The translations under genes were made by a program, and so were the position numbers. From Sthenelais limicola (lineage: Eukaryota; Annelida; Polychaeta; Phyllodocida; Sigalionidae), in contig OW804095.1 in assembly GCA_942159475.1 (NCBI GenBank), positions 152,696,808 to 152,760,807 on the forward strand: a stretch of DNA of 64,000 bases, read 5' to 3'. Positions 13,301 through 25,300 of this stretch are shown piece after piece. Numbering within the stretch: the first letter of the stretch is position 1; each line of letters opens with the position of its first letter. The notes beneath the pieces are model-generated. The model was not told the DNA's origin and did no database searches. It saw only the letters and a program-made list of their open reading frames with translations.

Positions 13301-16300
13301 TTTTATTTGGTTTTTCTCTTGTTTGTGCCTTTTATTGTTCTTTCTTTGTTTATTTTGGAACATACCATTCATTTTCGATGTTCACATTTCTTCGAAGTTT
13401 TCTCTTTCGGGTGGTAGACCAATTTTGCTCCAATTAGATGTTCCGTCAGATTTTTGGGGCGTTTATACCCGCATATTAGTTTCTTTTCATGTAGACTTTG
13501 TGTCTGTTGCTGTATGTTGTTCGCTTTGCTGTATGTTGGTCTGAACATACCTATGTGGTGGATGTTGTTTTTCTCTTCTTTCTCTTTTTCTTTTTCTTTT
13601 TCTTTTTCATCTTCTTTCTCTGTGCTTTCTTTTCTATCTTTTAGTGCTTTATTTAGGCTTTTTGAATCACGTTTTCTGGATAGCCTCTTCTTTTGAAGTG
13701 TCGGCTTTTTTCTTTAGTGTGTGTATGGAAGTCATCTTCCTTTGTACATATTTTATTTATGCGTGTGAATTGGCTGTAGGGTAGGCTTTTCTTGCATTGG
13801 GGGTGGGGGCTAAGCTGTAATGGAGATAATTGTTTTTATCTGTCGGTTTTGTGTACAGTGATGTGTACAGCTCTCCCTTTTCGTCTTTTTTGACTTTTGT
13901 GTCCAAAAAGTTTATTTCCTTAAGTTAAATCCCAAACTAGGGTTTTTCATTAAGCCCCAGGTGTATCTTACATTTCACAGGTATGAACCGTTATTTACAG
14001 TTTGTCTTTTGTATAGCTAGAAGTACGGCTTGGTTCAACAATGATAATGATAATGTGTTGATGTTAATGACTAGGATGAACTGTGCCACTGATTCGAAGT
14101 GTTAGCTTTCCAGTCAGGTTACTATATAATGTGTAGGTGTGAACATTTGGTTTTGAAGTAAGGTAATGTTATTGTCAAGGGATGCACTGTGCCACTATTT
14201 CGAAGTGTTAGTGTTCCAATCCATTATATCAAGACATTATGATTGAATATCATTACTTTACATAAATCAAGAAACGATTCAAGAGTATTTATCTAACTAC
14301 ATATACTCAAAGATAGTGAGGTAGTAGAGTGATGTCATTGACTCGGAATAAACTGTGCCACTGCACAGTGTTGGTTTACCGGTCATATTAGATCAATAAG
14401 TTGCTATATAAATATACAACACTTAGTTTAGAATAGGGTATCGTTATTACCAGGGGATACACTGTGCCACTATTTTGAAGTGTTAGTGTTCCAAATTCAC
14501 TATATCTAGAGATTATAGTTAAGTCATTACTATATATACGCCAATAAATGATTCAAGAAAGTATTGCGGTCACCTATACTCATAGGTATCGGTTGAAAGT
14601 ACATACATACTCATATGTTTTTTGTTTTTTTTAAAATTTTATTGGTCAAATAATGATAATTCTCATTTGCCAATTGAAAACAATATTCCTAACAATCTCT
14701 ACTATATTATTACATCTCGATCATTTCAATTACCTTACATTATACTTTAACTTGTTTAATCTGTTATTTTCTACTTATTACATTCTGCGATCTTCAACTA
14801 CAAGATTTGATATATCACGCCGAGTCGTTTCATACAAAACAATTCCACTTAATACAATTATTACATGATTACCGGTACAAGTTTTTTGTAATTTTTTTGT
14901 GGCCTGTTAAAACATATATATGCAAGTTCGCGGATAAAATACAATGGTAACTGTAAATGGTTCAATACACTTTGCAGTTTTGTTATTGTGCTGCAATTAC
15001 TCATGTTATACAAGATGTTTCCGTACTCGGCCAATGATAAAATATGCGATTTTACAATAGTGGTTGCCATTTCTTTGTTTAGGCATGGTCGTAACCTGGA
15101 TAGACAGTTAACTTTCTGTTGGATGGTATTCTTCATTTTCACAAAATGAACATTAAAGTTTACATTCTCGTCTATGGTACCCTAGATATCTTGCTATTTT
15201 CGCCTGGCTTATAGGTCGACCTTCAATATAACATTTCTCCAGATTTCTGAAATTAATCTGTTTCAATTTATTTTTAGACCCTATGATCTGCAGTTGACAC
15301 TTTTTTGAATTTACCTTCAACTGGTTAGCTTTCATCCAGGAGGAAATTTTGTTTGTCACGACCTGTGATATATATGTTCATGCAGTAATCAGAGATGCAT
15401 TTCCTCCAAATATATATTGGGACCCGTGTTGTGGGTATTGGTAGAGAGATACTATTTGGTTTTGGGATACCAATTTAGAGTAGTGACTTTAGCCAAATTC
15501 TTTGGTTTGTCTTAAATGCCTTGACTGTGCCAATTCCTCTCTGCATGGCGAGAGTTCATTCCAGGCTTGCGCGCATTTAATCTGAATAGTATTTTGGCCA
15601 TATTTGCTGTTGTACCTTGGGGTTTTGAGGGTGATACCCTCATTACCTCTGGTAGGCCTAGTTGGGTTGTTTGTTAGGTGGGGTATTTTTGCTCTTTTGG
15701 AGGCTAGGGTGCGTAGGTGTGTTTTTCTCCTATTTTTCAGGAGTGAGGTGTTGGTTAAGGTGTGAATTAGGTTGGTGGGGGTGTCAGCAGGCATGTTTAA
15801 GGCAATTTTAAGGGATTTATTTTGTAATCTTTGTAGCTTTTGAAGGAGTTGGGTGTTCGAGTCATGCAGGATAATGACACAGTAATCAAAGTAGGGAAGA
15901 ATCTTAGTTTTGTATATTTTTAGTGCAGTATGAGAATCTATGTATTTCCTGAGTCTGTGCAGTTGGTGCGTTTTGTGTGCAATTGTCTTAATTGAGTGAT
16001 TGGCGTGGGGTTTGAAGTTCATTTTATCGTCAATTATAAATCCTAGATATTTGTAGGTGGGCACTTGTTTTAACACGGAGTGTGATTGCAGTACTAGGGC
16101 AGAGAATTAACATAGTATGCTAGACATAAATATATGCAGATATGTACAGGGTATGTCAGTTGCGAGATCAAATCATCAGATTAGATCAAAATTCAAGATC
16201 AAAAAATCAATTAATTGCAGTAGTAGGGCAAGGAATAGAATTATAATAGGAGCAATGATTGAATCGTACTCACAGAATGCTAGACATAGATATATGCGAG

Positions 16301-19300
16301 TATGTACAAAATATATCAGTGACGAAAACATATCAAATCATCAGGGGTAAATGACAAAATCAAAATCAGAGACAGTAATCAAAGCTTGCCAGTGTCTCGG
16401 TGTGATTGTAGTGATTTTTAAAGTATACCAGACATAGAGTTTAGATAGGCATAATTAGTGAAAAGTAAAGAGCGGAGTGCATGCAATGCGTAATGTTATA
16501 TTCACAGTTTTGCGCAGATTAAGTTATCCGTATCTCGGTTGGACTCAGTTGCTTGCCACACATTGTGTGTGTTGCAATTGATTTCATGTGCAGGTTTTTC
16601 TGATATTTTTATAAAAGTATAAAAGGTTATAAATGTCATGTACGCAAATTTGGCAATCGTATCCTTGTTGAAATGCAATCCATCTTTGGTGGTTGCTGTG
16701 TAGCGATGGGCTGTGTATAATTTTCTTTTTTTATGAATTACACCCTCCAGGTGTGGTCTGATTATCTTGGCTTTGCGATTGATTTTTCTAATCAATGTAT
16801 TGATGAGAAGGATCGCAGAGTGGATCTCAGCTTGATCTTCAAAGGAAGAAAGCCAGCCATTGGTATACTGGTCCAGGGATAGGCCGGGGATCTCCATCAC
16901 GATTAGGGCTTGTTGCATTTAATACTAGGATTAATGGGTAGAGCTCGCTTGTGAAGTGCTCAGCAGCAATCCGATGATTAGGGAAGCGTGGGTAAATCTT
17001 CCTACCTTTAAGCTTTTCCATTAATTCATTAATACTAGCAAGCACATAACAGACATCGAATTGATGGAATCTATACCTTTTAAATGCTTCATTGGCGATG
17101 TCACCTAACCTTGCACCCGGCAGCGGGAGGCAGGTAAAATTGATGTCGAAGCAATTGTATTGATTTAGTAAGGCCTGAATTGGGGGCTCCCAATTCCTCA
17201 CTCGAGAGTCTCCAATAAGTAGAATTTCAAAACAAGGCATAATGGCGATCTTTAAGGAAAAATCAGCCTAGGTCAGGGAGCTCAGATCGGACTTTGATTA
17301 GAATTTTCTCTCCAATGTTTTTGTGCATAGTGACCTGGTCTTTACTGAGGCCTATCGCATCTGAGAGGTGAAAACCACACCCGTAATAAGGGTCCATAGT
17401 AGCTTTATAGAAGGTTGCATCTTTTGAGTACTCTCTTATGAGGGTTTTTAATTGCTCATTCTGGTCGAACTTCAATCTTACACAGTCAAGTAAGGTATCG
17501 TATGCTACGTCCTCAGTCCAACTGACTGATTCTGGGACCTGATTGGCTAGACGTTTAGCGACATAAGGGTTTTTGACGGACTTGATTCTGTCAATCAAGG
17601 ACTGGTCTGCATTACACATGATTGCTTTCCTGGTTTGGAACAGCAGTTCCACGGAATTTGCTGTTATGTCATCGAATGTTATGTCATCGAATGTTATGAC
17701 GCACTGATACATGTTGGACAAAGGGCTCATGTGTCCCTGAAATGCCACACTGTCAGCGGTTTCAATAGTGGATGCGTTCTCTCTAGTGATCCCACTAGGT
17801 AGATTGTCGAAATCGTCTCTGTCGTATGTATCTCCTTCAATGACGACAGAAGCCTTTGGGCCTTGCATTTAACTTATGAACCGATCTTGCTGCATTAGCG
17901 ATTGTTCTCGCTTCTGACAGATATACTTGCTCCTCCTCAGTTGAATCCAAGGAGATTCTGATGTTAGATAAGGCAGGGTTATTCTTGCTATTGTTTATAC
18001 ACCTGAAAATGTCGATTTGAGTTTGATTGTGGGGAGAGTTATTTTAATTTGTCATGGATATTTGGCATTTGCTGCCGGTCTTGGTTTACCCAGTCTTTCT
18101 GGGTTGCTGAAATTAACGTTTAGATTCATCAATTTGAAAAGATCAATGATTTGCTTGTCGAGGGCAACTCCGTCACTCTCCTCAATACCTTGTATGATAA
18201 TTCTGAAATCCCTTGGTCTTTCAGAAGGGAATGCATTTGTTTGATTGGCATTTTGTTTACCAGCTGGGTTATAGGTTGGCAAATGGGTGTTAGATGGGAT
18301 TAGGCCCAATCCGGCCCGATCCAAGTGGGGGGAACTGCACATTTAGTGTAGCTGATTCTGTTATATATTGATACCGTGTTATAATTGTATGTTATATGTT
18401 TTTCAATTATGGGAGTATACCCCCTACTGTATCTACAGCTGGTGGTATACCCCCTCATGTATTACCAGTGCTGCCCCAATCCTGTAACCAGGGAGCACTG
18501 GCCTGGCGTGCCTCTACGGGACACGCCCCCTTCAGTATGAATAAATGATCATTAAGAACTGGGACTCTGTTGTGGACAGTCGTCATTTACTTCTCTTCTA
18601 TTAATTAAATACAATAGTATAACATCTGGTGGAGAACCAAACGGTCCCAATGCTTCCTAAGAGAAGCGGGAGAATAAGTAACCCATTATACAAAGGCGTG
18701 ACAAGCTACAGACAACTGTTGGGCCTTAGGAAAGAAAAAAAGAAAGCAAAGCAAGCGAGAACACCTACTAAGGCGGCGATCCCACAGAGAGAGGCTACCC
18801 AACCAGGAGTAGCCCCAAATACATCTACCCCAAGAGTAAAGAAGGAACATACATACCATGAGCGCCCTATGGACAACATACAGTTCACACCTGTTTTTAA
18901 ACGAACAGTAAAACAGGAAAAGGACGATTTAGTGGCCTGGCTATCGGCGGGAGGAGTAAAGCCCACCGTGATACCTGGGACGACGGGAGAAGCGTCCAGA
19001 AGCTTCACGGAATATAGACAGGCTAGAGACCCACCTGGCAGTGATTCTACCTCAGACGATTCGAACACTGAAGATATAGGCGAAGCGGCCTTGTTCAGGG
19101 CTGTGCCGGCACATAGGAACACTTTTAGTGGACGTCCGAGAGAAGGGAGAGCCATGGGAGACAACGACAAGCAAGAGCGTGATAACCTGCAAGCCCTACG
19201 CGAACAAGCAGATAGGGAGGCGGTGGCGAAACAAAAGGCCTTAGACGATAAGGCTAAGCTAGCAGAGGCAGAGAGAAAAGCTAAGCTAGTAGAAGCAGAC

Positions 19301-22300
19301 AAGAAAGCCAAGCTAGCAGAAGCGGACAGAAAGGCAGCGGAGGACAAGAAAGCTGCAGAACTATTAGCTAAACAAAGGATGGCCGAAATGGACCATAAGA
19401 GAGCCCAGGAGAGAGCGAAGAAAGCGGCGGAGACAGCCGAGTTCGAGAGGAAAGAAAAGGAGGACGCTTTAGATAGAGAGAGGTGGGCTTTTGAAGAACA
19501 CCGCGGCCATCCCCAGTACAATCAGCACCAGCCCCCATACAATCAACATTATGCTAACCCGGGTGCGGACTTTAATAGCCAAAGCTTTATGAATTTTATG
19601 AGTGGGGCAGGTTTCGGTGCGCCCCAGCAGCAGTACCACAACCCAGGGTACAATGTGCCACCCAGTGGGCCCTGGGCACAAAGGCAGGGGCCTACGGAGG
19701 CGGAGCTAAAAAGGGACGAGATTCTGGCAGGATTGGCAAATATGGTACACAACATGATGACTACACAAAATAAATTGTGGGAGGAAAAGTCAAAAGAAAT
19801 GGCAGCAGTACGAGCCGCCATGGAAAGGACAGCTATTCGCACCGAATCAGGTATGGACAGGGAAAGTAGACCCTACAACCCTGATTCAAACCCAACTAAA
19901 CTAAAGATGTTTTCTCAGCCACCACCCACATTCTCCAAAGCCACAGCCCTACTGTCAGCGGCAAAGTTTATAAAGGACTACTCAGATTTCGCAGACTCGA
20001 TGGAAGTGTCAGGGAAACTGAAGATGACAGGTGTGGCTAAATATCTATCAGGTGAGGCAGAGACATATTATGACTCATTCAAAGATATAATGCCAAATGC
20101 GAATTTTGACATGTTTGCGGACGCATTCAAAGCTAAATTCTCGAAGCTGACGTTCGAAGAAAGACTTGGCGACTACTCCCAGAGGAAACAAGGGGAAGCC
20201 GAGTCACTGAAGGACTATGATAGGGAAAAGAAGCTGTTGTTGCAGAGAAACCATAAGCTAGATGAGGAGACAAGGGTAGACCTGTATTTAGTAGGCCTGA
20301 ATGAGGACCTACGGCGAATGGTTTTGTCGGCTGCACCTAAGTCATTGGAGAAAGCTTCAGAACTGGCGTTTGACAGAGAGGTTACTCTTAACCTAGTGAA
20401 ACAAAAAACACAGGAGACTGCTGTGTTTGAGACTAGAGGCAGGGAAAGGACAAGAAGCGAGAGACCCGCAAGCAGATCGTCTAGCCAGAGATCAAGCAGC
20501 AGGGACAACAAGTTTTCTAACGATAAACCACGAGATAAGTCACAGGATAAGGGGGAGAGAGAGAGAAACAGGAGCTCGTCAAGGGGACGATATGGCCAAA
20601 ATTATCCCATGCCATATTACCCACAGTACCCACCACAGCCACAATATTTCTACCCCCCTCCCTACGGCTTTTACGGGCAGCCAGGAAAGGGTAACCAAGT
20701 GGCATTTGGCACGGGAGCAAAGCAGACGTCAAACAGCAGACACAACAGCCAGGATAGAGGCAGAAGTACAGACAGAACCAATGGCAGGACTCAGTCTAAA
20801 TCGCCAAGTGGTAGGAGTAAATCCAAGGACGGTAATAATGCGTATGCACGTCCGCCGACGCCATACACGAAGGAAAACTAGATGGTGGCAACAAAAGGGG
20901 CATTTGTTGCCATAATGACAGCCTTGAAAAAATCAGAAAACCAAAGAAAAATCGGAGTAAAAGGCCTAGAGCCAAAACAAGTGTGTTGTGCGTTGAAGGA
21001 GATACCATAGAGGGCCAGGAGGACGCTGAACTGAGACTCGTGTCAGGTAAGGGAGAATCAGTCAATTTGAAAGTCAAAAACGGTTGTATAAATGTTAAGA
21101 TCGCAATATATGACATGCCAGTGCTGATAGATACGGGGGCTAATTTATCATTTGTTTCAGGGAAATTCTATAGGGCACTAAAAGCCAAAGTGCCCGGCCT
21201 AAGAACGAAAAGGTGTCACATTAAGGTATACGTGGCAGATGGGGCGGCCCAAACAGCAAGAAAAGCTGTCACTATGCCCATATTCCTAAGGGAAGAAAAA
21301 TTCTCATGTGTTTTTGTCGTGGTCCCAAAGCTAAAGAGGTCGGTCATTTTGGGGGTGGATTTCTTAAAAGCCAATAGGGCGAACGTCAATTATGACATTT
21401 ATAGAAAAACATATGCCATCAGAGCAAAGCAAAATGTGGTTTTGCCCCCTAACTCAGAGGTGGACTGCACAAGCTATGTCGTTTCACACGCTGAGCTGTC
21501 ACATACCATAGGGATAACAGAAAACTTGGCCAGAAAGAAGGGACCGGTCCCATACATGGTCAAACGAGTGTTGGCTAAGCCAAGAGGGGTTTCCAATGAC
21601 ATTAGGATGTGTGTGTATAATGGTACTGGTGACAAGGTAGTCGTCCCCAAGGGGTCTATAGTGGGCCTATACTGTGTAAGCGACCCGGGAGACATCATAG
21701 GGGAAAAGATGTGCGAAGAAGGGGTTGCAGGGGAGGCGGCAGAGGTAACGGCCGAGGCGACAGCTAAACAGCCCTCGAAAGCTAACGCTGACTGGGGCTA
21801 TGAGATAGGCAGCGCCCTAGATGACCAAGACAGGGCAAAACTGCGAAAGTTATTAAATAAATATAACGATCTGTTCATAGGGAAGGACTCGCCCCTGGGA
21901 CTAACAACAAAATATGAACACCCCATAGAACTGAAAGACAATTACCAGGCAAAAGAATTTAAGTCTTATCGCCTGAATCCAGTAATGAGAGGGGCAATGA
22001 AAGAAATTCTGAACGAACAGGTCAAACAAGGGGTGATCGAGAAGACGGAGGAAATATTGGAATTCGCATCGCCGGCATTTTTGGTGGCGAAGGCAGGGTC
22101 TAAGGATGGTACAAATCAATTTAGAATGGTCGTGGACTATCGTTTTCTAAATACCCAAGTGAAAAGCCAGGTGAAGTTGTTCCCCTCAGCGGAGGAAACG
22201 CTGGAGAAGGTCGGGGAATTAGGGGGAAAATTTTTATCAAAGATGGACTGTCATTCTGGCTTTCATCAAATTCCTATTAAAAAGGGGCACGAACACCTGA

Positions 22301-25300
22301 CTGGGTTTAGTACCCCATTTGGCAATTACGTGTATAAGGTTATGCCTATGGGACTGAAGACATGCCCCCGGGCGTTCCACGGGGTCATAGATGGAATATT
22401 GGGAGGGATGACCTCAGCAATATACTACATCGATGATATCCTGATCGCGACCCGAACATGGCCACAACACCTGAGGGATCTGGAGAGGTTGTTCCAGATT
22501 TTTGAAGACGCAAACATTAAGTTCAAGCGCGACAAGTGCGCGTTTGGCTTGAGAGAAGTGCCATTTCTGGGTTTCGTTGTGAATGAGAAGGGTATCTCGC
22601 CGGACCCTGAGAAAGTGGAACCGATTAAGACATACCCCAGGCCCCGAAATTTGAAAGAAATGAGGGCATTCAACGGGTTGGCCAATTATTACAGATCGTT
22701 CATCCCGAATTTCAGTAAGATAATGAAGCCGTTGTATGACCTAACTAAGGCTAAGACGAAGTTTGTGTGGCGCGAGGAATGCGAGGAGGCTTTTGAGAAA
22801 ATAAAAACCTTAATCTGTACCAAGGTAACACTTAGATACCCGGACTACTCAAAAGAGTTTGTTATCGCCGCGGATGCCAGTAATTTTGCGGTGGGATCCT
22901 GCATATCTCAGGAGCACGAAAACGGGGTACTGCGGCCGATTGCATTTGCGGGGAGGTCGCTCAATCCCGCCGAGGTGCGCTACAATACAACGGACCGCGA
23001 GCTGGTCGCGCTGAAATTTGGACTGGAGAAGTTTGGGCACTACGTGCACGGACTAAAATTCAAGTTACTAACAGATCATGCAGCGCTGCTGGCTCTAAAG
23101 TCAAAACAAAACCTGACAGGCCGCATGGCACGGACCCTAGAGTTTTTTAACCAATTTGATTTTTCAATCGACCACGTGAAAGGTCGGCTAAATTACATCC
23201 CTGACGCGCTTTCGAGAAGGAACTATAAGATGGAGCCCTTCATACCGGAGCACGTGGTGAAATCTAAAAAGAACGTCTCCTTCCACCCCATTGACGCGGT
23301 AAAACCTTTTGAGGAGGAGCAGGTGCTGGAAAATTACCCCATTCTCAAATACAAGCATAGGTCCATATTAAAAACCGACACGCCAGCACTAACACCTGCA
23401 GGGTCGGAGCCGCAGAAAGCGGCATGTAACGCGGTAGAGACTAGGTCAGAGAAAGCGGCGCGAGAAAGGGAGGAGGTCTCTCCCTATGTAGCTGATGATC
23501 TTAGAATTTATGGATCAGAATCTGTGGCAAAAGCCCCCCTGGGGGACGCAGAAATAGCGCAACTACAAAAAAGTGACGAGTTTTGCAAAGGGCTAAGGGA
23601 CTTCATTACAAGGGATGTCCTACCCGAAGGCAAGGCGGCAGCAAGGGAAGTGCTTCTCACTAATGACAGCTATATATTAGCTGGGGATGTTCTCTGTAGA
23701 GTACCAAAGAGGGTGAGGGGCGATCCCAAACGAACTCAGATAGTGGTACCACGAGCGTATGTGCCAGGGTTGTTAAAACTGTTGCACGATAGGCCGTTGG
23801 GGGGACATTTAGGCGCTACACGACTGCTTAAGCTGATAAATGAGAGATTTTACTGGCCGAGAATGTCAAGGGACATCACCGACTATGTGGCATCGTGCCA
23901 CGAGTGTCTAAAAGCAAAAAAGATGAGAAATCCCATTAAACCGCCAATGACAATTAGGGACAGGGCCCCCTATGCGTTCTCTAATTTGGTGATAGAAAAC
24001 ATGGGCCCCATGACCAAGACTAGCTCTGGTAATCGCTATATTCAAGTGTGCATAGACTATTACAGTAGGTTCTGTATGGCCTGGCCAACAAAAACCATTG
24101 ACTCGAAAAGGTTAAAGCATGAATTCTACGAGAAAGTGATATGCAGAGTGGGGGTACCAGAGGTGCTCCACTCAGATAACGGGGCTTGTTACGTAGGCAA
24201 GGAATTCGCTGATTTCTGTAAAACAATGGGCATAAAACAGGTAATGGGGGCCAGCTACAGGGCTCAGTGTCAAGGCCTTGTGGAGAGATTTAACGCTAGC
24301 TTAGTGGAGCATATTAAAACATATGTGGCGGCGAACCAGAGGAATTGGGATATTTTTTTGCCCAGTGTGGTATTTGCGCTCAATACCTCGGACTCATATA
24401 GTTTGGGATACTCCCCATTTTTGTTGGCCCATGGGAGGCTGGCCAGAACGCCGCCAGAGGCGGCTATAACATCGTTTGAATCAGGCGAATCAGTCATGTC
24501 GGTACTAGCAAATATAGCAGAGAATCAAAGAAAAGCGTCACTAAAGGCCGAGCTAAATTTACATCACGTGCAGAATAAAATGAAGTCGCGCCACGATGAA
24601 GGGGTGCGCATGACGGAAATAGAGCCGGGTCAAATAGTGTATATTAAGATCCATCGATTGCTAGACCCCCTAACGAGTAAGAAATTGCAAGACTCGTATG
24701 CAGGTCCTTTCCTTGTGACCAGTTGGGCCAGCGATACAACGCTCCGTTTAAGGAGATTGAAGGACGGCAGGGATCTGACTAAACCAGTGCACATAGCACA
24801 CATAAAGCCACTGAAACCCGAGCTAACAGCGAAATTACTGAGAAGTCCGGCTATTGATCTGAGCCAGGCGGACCTCGATGCCTTGACCAGAGAAGATAAA
24901 CATGAACAAGCCGAGGTTGAGTAAATCCACCAGTCGAAGTGCACTTAACCACGTAGCATAAACAGCCGGGGAATCAGGACTGGTAGATAGGGGAAAACAT
25001 AATCCCTATTACGGCCTAAGGGCCGGGGGGGAACAACATGCACGAGACCTGTGGCCGGTGCAAGCCACAGGATGCGTGGATGGTAAACCAAACATGAGAG
25101 CAGTTGGGTAAACACAGTTACATGGTCTGGATGGACAGGAAGTGGACTGTTTACACAAACATATGGGGCCTGTAAGGCCCGGAGACGGGTACTACGCCTG
25201 TGGATGGTATTCTGCGTGCCCTTGGTGATTAGATAGCTGGGGGAGGGGCGAGATTTTAGGTACACACCTAGCATTGACCGACCATACGGGGTACAGTCAG

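Larger units (their letters stand above)
16500..18354 (-). mobile_element. LINE ORF1 region: RRM-like, NADAR and SGNH domains (C-terminal part)
   Basis: In minus-strand order this carries an RRM-like ORF1 segment (18,342-18,052, continued out of frame to about 17,880), a NADAR domain (17,868-17,263) and an SGNH hydrolase (17,240-16,502). The N-terminal part of ORF1 lies at 30,344-29,646, displaced by insertion of the Gypsy-type element. The ATTC target duplication (18,355-18,358 and 29,642-29,645) shows that the two parts were once contiguous. Frameshifts separate the domains, so this copy is dead. The architecture recurs at 61.4-62.3 kb. Confidence 0.75.

Noticed and set aside
18706..19521. 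271-codon minus-strand frame across gag
   Set aside because: It is the antisense shadow of the gag coiled-coil region and consists of Ser/Ala/Leu low-complexity sequence.
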